From Viridibacterium sp047600765 (lineage in GTDB: Bacteria > Pseudomonadota > Gammaproteobacteria > Burkholderiales > Rhodocyclaceae), in the NCBI GenBank assembly GCA_047600765.1, contig JASGKF010000002.1, forward strand, positions 310,001 through 374,000: 64,000 nucleotides of DNA. The letters run 5' to 3'. A program made the position numbers and the translations under genes. Below are positions 52,807 to 64,000 of this stretch, one piece after another. Position 1 is the first letter of the stretch. Each line of letters opens with the position of its first letter. The notes below the pieces were generated by a model. It had not been told where the DNA came from, did no database searches, and saw nothing but the letters and a program-made list of their open reading frames with translations.

Positions 52807-53559
52807 TCAGTGCGTGTCCGTCGTCAGCCACTGCAGGGTCCAGCCTTCGGGGAGCGGCACGGCAAACGCCTTCTTGCTGCCGGCCACGTAGAGCGTGCCG
52901 TCGTGCAGGGGCTCGTCGATGCGCGCCAGCATCTGCGCATGCAGCGCGGCGATGCCGGCGCCATCTTCGGTTGCAACGGCCAGTGTGCTGATGGCAACCC
53001 AGCCGCGACGGCGCCACAGGCCGATGCTGACGCGCTCCCGCTCGATCAACGCGAATGCGCCGATGTGGCCGGAAAGCTGGCTGCGCAAGCGGTTGAAGCA
53101 GTCGACGAAACTGGTGCGCAGGCTGCGCAGCTGCATGGCGTGGCGCTCGCACAGCTTGCCGAGTGCCTGCATGAGGCTGGCGTCGATGGCAACGGCCGGA
53201 ACGGCTTCGTTGGCATAGGCCGTCTCGGCCACGATGTGCCACTCCGCCGCTTCGGCACCGAAGACGTTGCGGAATGCGGCCTTGAGGAAGGCCTGGCGTT
53301 CCACGGGTTTGCGTACGCCGGCCGGAAACTGCACGATCTGCGCACGCGACAGTGCGCTGTCGAGCACCACATCGAGTTGCGGGCACTGGACGTCTTCCTC
53401 GAAACGCAGGGTGTCGAGGTGTTGCTCCACCGTGGGCGCGATGTTGTCGCCGAGCTTGGGCCAGCGCTGCCATGTGCCGCCGTGCAGGCTGCCGGGTGAC
53501 ACCGAGTAGCCGTGTGGCGACAGGCGCAGGGTCAGGACTTTACGCGATGAACGTAACAC
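52807..53559 (-). CDS. PilM/MshI-like cytoplasmic assembly protein
   Basis: This 250-residue protein has no membrane helix. Residues such as LDVVLDSALSRAQIVQFPAGV and AFALIERERVSIGLW suggest the diverged actin-like fold of PilM, MshI or the cytoplasmic half of GspL, but nucleotide motifs are weak. Its place between gspE and the pilN-like gene fits. I choose the GTG at 53559, which has CAGGAAC upstream and overlaps gspE by 20 bases; a longer start at 53595 is possible. Confidence 0.72.
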   Translation of the reverse strand: MLRSSRKVLTLRLSPHGYSVSPGSLHGGTWQRWPKLGDNIAPTVEQHLDTLRFEEDVQCPQLDVVLDSALSRAQIVQFPAGVRKPVERQAFLKAAFRNVFGAEAAEWHIVAETAYANEAVPAVAIDASLMQALGKLCERHAMQLRSLRTSFVDCFNRLRSQLSGHIGAFALIERERVSIGLWRRRGWVAISTLAVATEDGAGIAALHAQMLARIDEPLHDGTLYVAGSKKAFAVPLPEGWTLQWLTTDTH

Positions 53560-55225
53560 GATTGAGTTCCTGTAGTGTGGTGTCGCCCGCTGCAACCAGG
53601 GCCAGTCCGGCCTGTCGCAAGGGACGGAAGCCGCGTCGCAGGGCGGCGGCTTTCAGTGCGCGCAGCGGCGCGCGTTCGGTGATGAGTTCGCGCAGCTCGT
53701 CGTCGAGTGGCAGCAACTCGGCAATCGCGCGGCGGCCCTTGTAGCCGCTGCCGCGACACTGGCTGCAGCCGGCACCGCGCATGAAACGGTAGCCGGTGGT
53801 GTCGGCGAGTGCGGATTCGGCCAGCAGGCTTTCATCCGGTGTGTCATCGGTGCGGCAGTGACTGCAGTTGATGCGCACGAGTCGCTGCGCGACCACGACG
53901 TTGAGTGCGGCGACGAGGTTGTAGGGGTCGATGCCCATGTGCATGAAGCGGCCGATCACGTCGAAGACGTTGTTGGCGTGCACCGTGGTGAACACGAGGT
54001 GGCCGGTGAGGGCAGCCTGCACGGCAATCTCGGCGGTCTCGCTGTCGCGGATTTCGCCGACCATGATCTTGTCGGGGTCATGACGCAGCACCGAGCGCAG
54101 GCCGCGCGCGAAGCTGAGCCCCTTCTTTTCGTTGACCGGGATCTGCAGCACGCCGGGAAGCAGGTACTCGACCGGGTCTTCGATGGTGACGATCTTTTCC
54201 AGCCCGGTGTTCGTTTCACCGATGGTGGCGTAGAGGCTGGTGGTCTTGCCGCTGCCGGTCGGGCCGGTGACCAGCAGCATGCCGTAGGGTTCATTGGCCA
54301 TGCGGCGCAGCTGCTGGCGCGTGATCTCGTCGAAGCCCAGCGTGGCGAGCGTGAGGCCGCTCATCTCTTCGGTGAGGTGTTCCTTGTCGAGCACGCGCAG
54401 CACCGCGTCCTCTCCGAAGATGCTGGGCATGATGGAGACGCGGAAGTTGACTTCGCGGCCGCCGGCGTTGGCCTTGAAGCGGCCGTCTTGCGGCACGCGG
54501 CGTTCGGCGATGTCGAGTTCGGCCAGCACCTTGATGCGCGAGATGACCTGCTCGGCCATGTCGGTGCCCTGCACGCTGCCGACGCGGCTCAACACGCCGT
54601 CGATGCGGTACTTCACGTGCAGGCCGCCAGCGACCGATTCGATGTGGATGTCGGAGGCGCCCTGGCGCAGCGATTCGTAGAGCGTGGAGTTCACGAGCTT
54701 GACGACTGGGCTGTCGTCTTCGCTGATGCGGCGTGCAGAGATGTCTTCGCTATCGCCACGTGAGGCCATGTGGGCTTCGGTGCTGAAGACGGCACCGGTC
54801 ATCTGCTGGCTCTCTTCGACGCGCGCCAGTGCAGCGGCCAGCGCTTCGCGTTCGGTCAGGCACAGCCGGAAGGGGCGTTGCACGCGGTGACCCAGCCAGT
54901 CGACGAGGGCAGCGTTGAACGGGTTAACGATGATGATCTGCAGTTGCCCGGCCGCACTCGTGACGGCGAGACATTCGCGACGCAGACTTTCTTCGAAACC
55001 CAGCACGTCCAGCGCGGGGGCGCTGTCGATCAGCGTGCGTGCCTCGACAAAAGGCATGTGCAGCAGGCGGGCAAGGGCGGGCAGGGCGCCCATGCCGTGC
55101 CGTTCGCACAGCAGGCTGAGCGTGTCGTTGCCGTGGCGGGCTGCTTCCTGGCGCAGTGCGTTCAGGGTGGCGGCGTCCAGTGTCTGCAGTGCGGCTTGCA
55201 CGAGCGGGCTGGCGGGGGCGTTCAC
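53540..55225 (-). CDS. gspE: Secretion/pilus assembly ATPase GspE
   Basis: The 561-residue hexameric motor ATPase has a MshEN-like N-terminal domain, Asp-rich IHIES, Walker A GPTGSGKT (321-328), and Walker B around LRHDPDKIMVGEIRD. It also has a zinc tetracysteine module (CSHC, then CSQC). It powers fibre assembly from the cytoplasm. The start is a GTG that overlaps the gspF stop (GTGA). The open frame continues upstream into gspF only because gspF is frame-broken; there is no true gspF-gspE fusion. Confidence 0.94.
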   Translation of the reverse strand: MNAPASPLVQAALQTLDAATLNALRQEAARHGNDTLSLLCERHGMGALPALARLLHMPFVEARTLIDSAPALDVLGFEESLRRECLAVTSAAGQLQIIIVNPFNAALVDWLGHRVQRPFRLCLTEREALAAALARVEESQQMTGAVFSTEAHMASRGDSEDISARRISEDDSPVVKLVNSTLYESLRQGASDIHIESVAGGLHVKYRIDGVLSRVGSVQGTDMAEQVISRIKVLAELDIAERRVPQDGRFKANAGGREVNFRVSIMPSIFGEDAVLRVLDKEHLTEEMSGLTLATLGFDEITRQQLRRMANEPYGMLLVTGPTGSGKTTSLYATIGETNTGLEKIVTIEDPVEYLLPGVLQIPVNEKKGLSFARGLRSVLRHDPDKIMVGEIRDSETAEIAVQAALTGHLVFTTVHANNVFDVIGRFMHMGIDPYNLVAALNVVVAQRLVRINCSHCRTDDTPDESLLAESALADTTGYRFMRGAGCSQCRGSGYKGRRAIAELLPLDDELRELITERAPLRALKAAALRRGFRPLRQAGLALVAAGDTTLQELNRVTFIA

Positions 55226-56407
55226 TGGATGCTCTCCGCCAGCTGGAAGATCGGCAGATACATCAGCACCACGATCAGGCCAATCACGCTGCCGATCACC
55301 AGCATCAGCAGTGGGCCGATCAGGCGCGTGAGCCAGTTGACCCAGCGCGCAATCTCTTCTTCGTGGAAAGCGGCAACGCGTTCGGCCATGTCGCCGAGAC
55401 TGCCGCTGCGTTCGCCGACCCGCAGCAGGCGATGCGCGACATTGGTGGCTGAGGCCGTGCTGCGCCAGTGTGTCGCTGAGGCTGCGCCCTTCACGGATCT
55501 GCGCCATGGCAGCATCGAGTTTGTCGCGCAGTGCCGTGGCGAGCAATTCACGCGACATCTCCATGCCCTGTATGACCGTGATGCCGCCACGCAGCAGCAT
55601 GGCCATGGTGCGGTAGAAGCGCGCCAGCTGGAAGACGCGCAGGCGCTCGCCAAGCCCCGGCAACTTCCAGGCGAGGCGCGCGAGACTGGCGCGTGTGGAA
55701 GGCAGGCGGAAAAAGACGACGAGAGCGACGACGACGGCGAGCAAGCCGCCCAGCATGGGCAGGGCGTGCTCCGACATGAGCTTGCCCCAGTCGATGAGCA
55801 GGCGCGAAGCCCAGGGCAGTTCACCACCGGTTTCTTCGAACACGCCAGAGAAGCGCGGCACCACGTAGCCGAGCAGGAACAGCACGACCAGGTTGCCTAC
55901 GCCCAGCAGGGTCAACGGGTAGATGGCTGCGCTGACCATCTTGTCGCGCAAGGCATCGGTCTGTTGGCGATAGGCGATGTAACGGGCGAGGGCCTGATCG
56001 AGATCTGACGTGCGCTCTGCCGCACGCAGCATGGCAACGAAGAGATCCGGGAACTGGCTGCCCTGTGCCTGTAGCGCGGCAGAGAAGGTCTGTCCGTTGC
56101 GCAGGGCGGTGAGCAAGGCATCGAGTGTGTTGCGCACGGCAAGCCGGGATTCACGTTCAGCCAGTGTGTCGATGGCTTCGACGAGGGGCAGGCCGGATTG
56201 CAGCAGGGCCAGCAGTTCCTGGCAGAACAGTTGCAGCGGAAAGCGTGCACCACTGCTGCCGAAATTCAGCGGAGCAAGACTGACCGACAGTACCGATAGG
56301 CCACGTGCATTGAGTTGTGCACGCAACTCGGCTTCGCTGCCGGATTCCAGCTGCATTTCCGACAGCGCCATCTGTGCATCAAGGGTTTTGACGAGGTAGC
56401 GTGTCAT
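55222..56407 (-). CDS. gspF: Secretion/pilus platform protein GspF, reading frame broken by one base near 55447
   Basis: GspF is the inner-membrane platform. The first frame gives FCQELLALLQSGLPLVEAI, membrane helices near residues 165-240, and a second GspF repeat (ARFYRTMAMLLRGGITVIQGM), then leaves the family pattern after LAQHGLS. The rest (NVAHRLLRVGERSGSLGDMAERVAAF and the last helix LMLVIGSVIGLIVVLMYLPIF) is in another frame ending at 55222. Dropping one base of a doublet near 55446-55448 gives a 394-residue protein of normal length with the correct GL-to-RVGE spacing. Confidence 0.88.
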
Positions 56408-56428
56408 GGCGACTTGCGCATCACAGCC

Positions 56429-56872
56429 TCACCAGTTGGTGATGTCTTCGGCCTCGCCCGTGCCACCGGTCTGGCCGTCCTTGCCGAACGAGTACAGGTC
56501 GAAGTCGCCGCCGTGCTCGCCGGGATTGGCGTACTGGTAGGCGCGACCCCAGGGGTCGTTAGGCAGACCCTTTTTCAGATAGGGGCCTTGCCAGCGCATC
56601 ACGCCGGCCGGCAGGGCAATCAGTGAAGCCAGTCCCTGTTCTGTCGTGGGGTAGCTGCCCACGTCCAGCCGGTAGGCATCGAGCGCTTTCTCCAGCGAAT
56701 CGAGTTGCGCGCGTGCAGCCTTCACTTCCGACTTGCCGATGTGAGCGAAGAACTTGGGCGCCACGTAACCGGCCAGCAGACCGATGATCACCATCACGAC
56801 CAGCAGTTCGAGCAGGGTGAAGCCTCGACAGGCAGTGGTTTGCGAAGGAGAACGCGATGTCTGGCGCAACAT
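56429..56872 (-). CDS. gspG: Major pseudopilin GspG
   Basis: This 147-residue protein has the prepilin signal CRG then FTLLELLVVMVIIGLLAGY with Glu5, then YPTTEQGLASLI, the GPYLKKGLPNDPWGRAYQY block and the calcium-binding GGDFDLYSFGKDG region. All are diagnostic of GspG. It is the first gene of the operon, 21 bases before gspF. I use the ATG at 56872; a TTG at 56911 would add 13 residues. The promoter must be in the 327 bases upstream. Confidence 0.93.
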   Translation of the reverse strand: MLRQTSRSPSQTTACRGFTLLELLVVMVIIGLLAGYVAPKFFAHIGKSEVKAARAQLDSLEKALDAYRLDVGSYPTTEQGLASLIALPAGVMRWQGPYLKKGLPNDPWGRAYQYANPGEHGGDFDLYSFGKDGQTGGTGEAEDITNW

Positions 56873-57199
56873 GGGCGAATGATCGGCAAGGGCTTCAAGT
56901 GAGGCCCGCAAAGTGCCGCATGGCAGTTACAGGATGAAGACATATTTATTGCGTTTCATCGAACTGCAACCTGCTGCGTGTGGTCACGCAAAACGACATC
57001 CGATGCGGCTTGCCGATATATCACGTCGTCGCGCAGGGGAATGTGACTGAATCATTTCGAAACATGCGCTACATGATCCATGAATGCGCTTGCCTCCTTC
57101 GCTACGCATGTAACCCGTCGCCCCTACGCTTCACTCCGGTCGCACGAAGAGTTGCCTTGCTCGTGCCAATCACTTTGCTACGCAATTCCGGGGGAAAAC
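56873..57199. other. Divergent promoter region between the secretion operon and a PEP-CTERM gene
   Basis: This 327-base gap separates two outward-reading genes, so it should hold at least one promoter each way. I see no clear consensus -35/-10 pair. The plus-strand end has a good ribosome site (GGGGGAAA) just before 57200. An open frame from 57080 into the PEP-CTERM gene has no signal-peptide logic and is not used. Confidence 0.5.
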
Positions 57200-57946
57200 A
57201 TGCTTCGCAAGCTCGCACTGGTCGCCGCAATCATTGCGGTACACGCCAACGCCAACGCCCTGACCGCGGGTGACCTCGCATTCACGGCTTTCAATACTGA
57301 TGAAGATGGCTGGTCCCTGGTGACCTTCGTTGACATTGCGGGCAATACCACGATCTACTTCAACGACAACGAATGGAACGGTTCGGCCGTTGGTGCTGGG
57401 GGCGCTTTCAATTCGGGCGAGGGCTACCACACCTGGAATACCGGTGCGTCGGTGATCGCCGCCGGTACTGTCGTACGTTTCACCGCAGTCGATCAGGCGA
57501 CACGCAGCGCAAGCGTCGGCACCTTCAGCTCGACGGGGGACTCGGGTCTTAACGCCACAGCCGAAACGCTTTATGCCTTCCTTGGTACGAACAACAACAC
57601 GCCGACCAGCTTTCTGACGGCAGTGTCGACGGGCGGCTTCTCGACGGCGAACGGTACGCTCACCAACACCGGCCTGACCGTTGGCTCCAGCGCCGTGCAG
57701 CTGACTTCGAGCACGGACTTCGCTGGCTACACGGGCGCTCGTAGCGGTCTGTCGAACTTCGCGGCCTACAAACCGCTGGTCAACACCAGTGCCAACTGGT
57801 TCATGAATGTGGATGGCAATGGTGCTGCCGTGCTGCCTGATACGACCAACTTCAGCGTTTCAGCCGTTCCGGAACCCAGCGAGAACGCGATGTTGCTCGC
57901 AGGTCTGGGGCTCATGTTCTTCGTGATCCGCCGTCGCCTGGCTTGA
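57200..57946 (+). CDS. PEP-CTERM sorting domain protein
   Basis: This 248-residue exported protein has a signal peptide (MLRKLALVAAIIAVHANANA) and a middle domain with FNTDEDGWSLVTFVDIAGNTTIYF that resembles domains seen in other exported PEP-CTERM proteins. The C-terminal sorting signal is VPEPS, a hydrophobic helix and RRRLA. Exosortase should cut at PEP and attach or release it at the surface. It is divergent from gspG and precedes the exeM gene by about 100 bases. Confidence 0.93.
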   Translation: MLRKLALVAAIIAVHANANALTAGDLAFTAFNTDEDGWSLVTFVDIAGNTTIYFNDNEWNGSAVGAGGAFNSGEGYHTWNTGASVIAAGTVVRFTAVDQATRSASVGTFSSTGDSGLNATAETLYAFLGTNNNTPTSFLTAVSTGGFSTANGTLTNTGLTVGSSAVQLTSSTDFAGYTGARSGLSNFAAYKPLVNTSANWFMNVDGNGAAVLPDTTNFSVSAVPEPSENAMLLAGLGLMFFVIRRRLA

Positions 57947-57966
57947 TCACCGTTCGTTCATGAACA

Positions 57967-57996
57967 GGCCGGGACGCCATCTGACGGCGCCCGGCC
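57967..57996 (+). terminator. Rho-independent terminator candidate
   Basis: GGCCGGG-AC-GCC pairs with GGC-G-CCCGGCC around a seven-base loop, 20 bases after the PEP-CTERM stop. The T run that follows is short (TTGT), so efficiency is uncertain. Confidence 0.6.
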
Positions 57997-58048
57997 TTGT
58001 CGTCCGCACCAAGCGGGCCAGAATACTTGTCTGCAGGAGACTGATTCA

Positions 58049-61067
<3,019 letters not shown>

Positions 61068-61080
61068 TCAGGATTCCGAC

Positions 61081-61803
61081 ATGAACGACAAGAAAATTCT
61101 CGGCGCCGCACTGTGCGCACTGATGGCTGTGGGCAGCCAGGCCGTATCTGCAGCGCCCACCAATGGCAACTTCTCGGCCGGCCTGACTGGCTGGGCTGTC
61201 GCAGGCGATGTGGCGGTGCTGGGCAGCAGTGCCTATGCGCAGCTGACCACGGCAACGCTGGGCAACGACGACTGGCCTGCCGCAGCGGGGGCATTCAATG
61301 TGTCCGGCAACGAGACTGCAGCTGCCTGGCAGCTGGAGAGCTTCTTCGGCCTGTCGGCAGGCACGCTGGATCCGGACGCTGCAGGCTTCGTGTTCGCCAG
61401 CGAAGGTTCAGCTATCCGTCAGACCGTCACGGTTGCCGCAGGCGACACGCTCAGCTTCGACTGGAACTTCCTCAGCAACGAAGCCGGTTTTGCCGCCCAA
61501 CCTGACTATGCTTTCGTCGTCATCGGCGACAGCGTCATCCGTCTTGCCGACAGTACGGACAGCCTGGCACCGTCCGCCGTGTATGGTGGCCAGACGGGCG
61601 CCCAGCACTTCAGCTACACCTTCACGAGTGGCGGCAATGTCGTCCTCGGCTTCGGTGTGGTGGACGCGGGCGACGGCAGCGTGACTTCGGCGCTCAGCCT
61701 CGATGCTGTGCAGATCTCGGCCGTGCCGGAACCGACGACCGCCATGATGCTGCTTGCAGGTCTTGGCATCGCTGGCTTTGCTGCACGTCGCAACAAGCGC
61801 TGA
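61081..61803 (+). CDS. PEP-CTERM sorting domain protein
   Basis: This 240-residue exported protein has a signal peptide ending near AVSAAP, and a beta-rich domain (NGNFSAGLTGWAVAGDVAVLG, TVAAGDTLSFDWNFLSNEAG) of the kind common in PEP-CTERM cell-surface proteins. The C-terminal signal is VPEPTTAMMLLAGLGIAGF with ARRNKR. It starts 13 bases after the exeM stop and is probably cotranscribed with it. It may be a matrix or surface partner of the nuclease. Confidence 0.94.
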   Translation: MNDKKILGAALCALMAVGSQAVSAAPTNGNFSAGLTGWAVAGDVAVLGSSAYAQLTTATLGNDDWPAAAGAFNVSGNETAAAWQLESFFGLSAGTLDPDAAGFVFASEGSAIRQTVTVAAGDTLSFDWNFLSNEAGFAAQPDYAFVVIGDSVIRLADSTDSLAPSAVYGGQTGAQHFSYTFTSGGNVVLGFGVVDAGDGSVTSALSLDAVQISAVPEPTTAMMLLAGLGIAGFAARRNKR

Positions 61804-61821
61804 GTCATCCAGCAACAAGTG

Positions 61822-61858
61822 CAACGCCCGCCATCCTGCAAGGGATTGGCGGGCGTTG
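61822..61858. terminator. Bidirectional rho-independent terminator
   Basis: CAACGCCCGCCA (61822-61833) and TGGCGGGCGTTG (61847-61858) form a perfect 12-base stem followed by TGTTTT. It sits between the PEP-CTERM gene and the convergent epsA gene and can serve both. Confidence 0.85.
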
Positions 61859-61879
61859 TGTTTTGTGGTTGTTATGAAG

Positions 61880-62692
61880 TCAGTTGGTCAATGACTGACC
61901 GTCGATCCCCTTGCCGGATTCTTGCTGTGCAATCTTGAAGCCATTGGCTGCCGCTTGTGCGCGATTCGACACATTGAGTTTGCGCAGAATCTTCTGCACG
62001 TGGTTCTTCACCGTGAGAGGGCTGATGTCGAGGATCTGGCCGATCTCGAGATTGGTCTTGCCCTTGCGTACCCATTCCAGTACCTGCTGTTCGCGCTCGC
62101 TTAGATGTGGCGCACGTGCCGCGGGAAGACCGGTTCCCTGTTGCTCGTTGTCGCAGACATGGGTCGCTGCCATATGCAGGTGCGGCAGCATCAGGTCCAG
62201 CATGTAGCGGTAACGCGCCGCATTGCGGACGGGAACATTGATGAATACGAAGAAGCTGCCTCGTACAGGCATCTGGCGATGGTTGCTGCGGAAATCCGGC
62301 ATGCCGTGGCAGGCGAAACGGTTGATGCCCAGCTCCTGCATTTCGTCTGTCAGCGGCCCGCCGCTGTCGGCTTCCATCAGAAGGGGTTGATGCCCTTGAC
62401 GTGCCCAGCGTTGCGCTGCTTTCTGCAGCAGGCTGTCAGGGCCTTGGTTGAAGCGGCGCACATCCTCTTCACTGAGTACGGCGCGCGAACAGATTTCCGT
62501 GCGCAACTCGTGTGACGGTGCGCCACCGAGACCGTACAGCAGGGTCTCGTGCGGCAAAAAGGATTGCAGCGAGCCCTGCGCCCACAGGTAGAACTGGTGA
62601 CGCTTGCGCACTTTCACTGCCGTCTCGAAGGCGACCAGCAAGCGTTCGAGTTCCAGGTGATCGAGACGCGGCAGTTCGCTGGTTGACATCAT
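61880..62692 (-). CDS. epsA: LuxR-family regulator EpsA of the PEP-CTERM/exosortase system
   Basis: This 270-residue protein has a C-terminal LuxR helix-turn-helix (HLSEREQQVLEWVRKGKTNLEIGQILDISPLTVKNHVQKILRKL, given here by its key parts: LSERE, EIG, LTVKNHV). The ~190-residue N-terminal domain is typical of EpsA, a regulator associated with exosortase loci and exopolysaccharide genes. No receiver domain is present. It lies among PEP-CTERM genes, which it may control; its own exosortase is not in the window. Confidence 0.88.
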   Translation of the reverse strand: MMSTSELPRLDHLELERLLVAFETAVKVRKRHQFYLWAQGSLQSFLPHETLLYGLGGAPSHELRTEICSRAVLSEEDVRRFNQGPDSLLQKAAQRWARQGHQPLLMEADSGGPLTDEMQELGINRFACHGMPDFRSNHRQMPVRGSFFVFINVPVRNAARYRYMLDLMLPHLHMAATHVCDNEQQGTGLPAARAPHLSEREQQVLEWVRKGKTNLEIGQILDISPLTVKNHVQKILRKLNVSNRAQAAANGFKIAQQESGKGIDGQSLTN

Positions 62693-63012
62693 CGGTGGTG
62701 GTTGGCGCAGGCAAAGGAGGGTCGTACAGGCGGATGCCTGCGCACGAAGATTGCCTCTCCAACATGTCAGGCATTCGCAGCTTGCGTTGCAAACCGGTTA
62801 AAGGCTGCATTCGCGACACTCTTTAGCTCCGCGCTCACCATCCATCGGGCGACGAGTGGCTGCGTGGAAGCTTGTTCTGCGTATGTCGCAGGCGTGGTCG
62901 CCAATGATCCAAACGGACTACTGGCAAGGCTGGATTCCACTGCTCTCTCGTAACTACCGCCCCCTAAAGTGCCCGAATCGAAAAAAACGACGCGCACCAA
63001 GAAATCCATTTG
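62693..63012. other. Intergenic stretch between epsA and the last PEP-CTERM gene
   Basis: This gap holds the epsA promoter on the minus strand and probably the promoter of the plus-strand PEP-CTERM gene. I find no good -35/-10 or -24/-12 match. Short open frames here look random. Confidence 0.4.
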
Positions 63013-63119
63013 TTCGAAGTTAGTGCAAAGGGACTATGCCGGATGCGTACGCCACGGTACGGATTGCAACCTTCGAAACGTATCGTGGCCCGGTCTCGAT
63101 AGAGGCCCGGGGTAACCCG
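63013..63119 (+). promoter_or_regulatory. Candidate structured leader before the last PEP-CTERM gene
   Basis: Hairpin 1 pairs GCCACGGTACG (63051-63061) with CGTATCGTGGC (63079-63089), eleven pairs including one G-U. Hairpin 2 pairs GGTCTC (63092-63097) with GAGGCC (63102-63107) around GATA. Hairpin 3 pairs CGGG (63108-63111) with CCCG (63116-63119) around a GTAA (GNRA) loop. The loop of hairpin 1 holds TTGCA and CTTCGAA, which are complementary, in order, to TGCAA (63024-63028) and TTCGAAG (63013-63019) upstream. It ends 26 bases before the ATG and does not match a riboswitch class I know. Confidence 0.55.
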
Positions 63120-63145
63120 GACATTCATTCAAGGAGAGTATCAAG

Positions 63146-64000
63146 ATGAAAATGAAAGCACTTGTGGCCGCTCTGGCCCTGGTTTCCGGCGCCGCCAACG
63201 CCAGCTACGCCAACTTCGCTGACGCAGCCAACGCTGGCTCGCTGATTTTCTCGGCTTACGATGCAACCGCTTCGGGCTTCTTCGACCTCGGTCTGAACAC
63301 CAGCCAATTCACGGCTGCCAACTTCGGTGGCGTGACCTCCGCTGGCGCCGGCTTCGAACTGAAGTCCCTGCAAGTGAGCTGGAACTTCAACTCGGGTTCC
63401 GTGACCTCGACGGGTCAATACGACGTGTCCTCGCTGCTGGCCGGCGTCAGCGGTGACTGGTCGGCTGCCTGGACGGCTTATCAATCGCACGCTGCCGGTT
63501 CGCAATGGGATGTGTTCGCCGCTGATCGTAACGGCTCGACCACCAGCACCCAGTACTTCCTGTCAACGGCTGCCGCTGGTTCGCAAACCGCTGTCAGCAA
63601 CACCACCAACGCTGCTCTGCTCAACTTCAACACGATCGGTAGCTGGCACGACAATCAGCAACTGACCGGTGGTGGTAACCACGGTTCGGTGGCTAACGGT
63701 GCCAACGTCATTACCGACACGACCTCGGGTCTGTACCAAGGCTCCAACAACGCCATGAAGACCAACTGGAACGGCAAGGTGACCTGGAGTGCAACCGGCA
63801 GCGCCACGTCCGAGCTGGACTTCTACGGCCTGCAAGGTGGTGTGAATGGTGTGGGCTCGACCGCCAAGGTTGGTGCTACCAACTTCAACGGCAAGTTCGC
63901 CCTGAACGCCGACACCGGCGTGCTGACCTGGACGACGCAAGTTGCCGTGCCCGTGGCTGCCGTTCCGGAAGCTTCGACCTACGCCATGCTGCTGGCCGGT
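63146..64000 (+). CDS. PEP-CTERM protein, 3' end cut by the window
   Basis: The visible 285 residues start with a signal peptide (ALVAALALVSGAANASYA). They are rich in Ala, Ser, Gly and Asn with many aromatic positions (QVSWNFNSGSV, WNGKVTWSATGS), and reach the sorting signal VPEASTYAMLLAG, where the window ends. About a dozen residues (end of helix and basic tail) are missing. The first motif residue set is PEA rather than PEP. GGAGAG lies before the ATG; a second ATG six bases later is possible. Many codons end in C or T, and CAA is preferred for Gln, unlike neighbours, which may reflect high expression. Confidence 0.92.
   Translation, partial: MKMKALVAALALVSGAANASYANFADAANAGSLIFSAYDATASGFFDLGLNTSQFTAANFGGVTSAGAGFELKSLQVSWNFNSGSVTSTGQYDVSSLLAGVSGDWSAAWTAYQSHAAGSQWDVFAADRNGSTTSTQYFLSTAAAGSQTAVSNTTNAALLNFNTIGSWHDNQQLTGGGNHGSVANGANVITDTTSGLYQGSNNAMKTNWNGKVTWSATGSATSELDFYGLQGGVNGVGSTAKVGATNFNGKFALNADTGVLTWTTQVAVPVAAVPEASTYAMLLAG

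Noticed and set aside
53540..56407. A natural GspF-GspE fusion protein
   Set aside because: The stretch between them is nonsense for both families, the true GspF end is in another frame, and GspE has its own GTG start overlapping that end.
57160..57180. Sigma-54 promoter (TGCCAA, five bases, TTGCT) before the first PEP-CTERM gene
   Set aside because: The near-invariant GG of the -24 element is missing and the site is too close to the start codon.
63001..63120. c-di-GMP (GEMM) riboswitch before the last PEP-CTERM gene
   Set aside because: The conserved unpaired blocks of that class are absent; only the presence of hairpins is similar.

Overview
The window looks like a chromosomal segment of a betaproteobacterium, most likely of the order Rhodocyclales. 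The reasons are the PEP-CTERM surface proteins with an EpsA-type LuxR regulator, a Nudix/ThiE-like fusion, the dapF-DUF484 pair, an NtrX-type regulator and high GC at third codon positions outside the polysaccharide block. No phage, integrase island or CRISPR array is visible.

1-26.6 kb is one large polysaccharide locus on the + strand. It starts with the end of rfbD and with rfbA (dTDP-L-rhamnose supply). A Wzm/Wzt ABC exporter follows; its ATPase carries a C-terminal extension of the kind that recognises finished O-antigen chains. Around these lie two asparagine-synthetase-like amidotransferases, two DegT/StrS aminotransferases flanking a radical SAM/SPASM protein, three methyltransferases plus a methyltransferase-WbqC fusion, six glycosyltransferases, a Tat-exported jelly-roll-like protein, a sugar epimerase and a WbpM/CapD-type dehydratase. 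Many genes overlap by 1-20 bases, so it probably works as one or a few long transcripts making a heavily decorated O-antigen or capsule. The part from about 13.8 to 20.9 kb is visibly more AT-rich and looks acquired.

26.6-47.5 kb is housekeeping and signalling: apaH, an NtrX-like regulator with a decayed AAA+ domain, small membrane proteins, Nudix/ThiE, xerC, an AEC transporter, an inositol-phosphatase-family enzyme, a thioredoxin-fold protein, rsmE, argA, a PAS-GGDEF cyclase, yacG, DUF484, dapF, mutY, a hybrid histidine kinase and an HD-GYP phosphodiesterase. Between them sit a 277-base element with perfect terminal inverted repeats and two internal hairpins, and four short palindromic repeats. 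Three of these four contain the stop codons of neighbouring genes.

47.4-56.9 kb holds tRNA-Phe with its own promoter and terminator, and facing it an 11-gene minus-strand operon for a type II secretion/MSHA-pilus-like machine. The operon contains gspG, F and E, PilM/N/O/P-like inner-membrane genes, a secretin with a C-terminal cohesin-like domain and three further prepilin-like proteins. 57-64 kb holds likely surface or secreted products: three PEP-CTERM proteins, an ExeM/NucH-type nuclease with an RTX-like tail, and the regulator EpsA. The last PEP-CTERM gene is cut by the window end and is preceded by a strongly structured leader.

Four genes (a glycosyltransferase, dapF, gspF and exeM) are each split by what looks like a single extra base. 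dapF is normally essential, so assembly or base-calling errors are the simplest explanation. Three of the four lie in the same local sequence, GTTCRACG.
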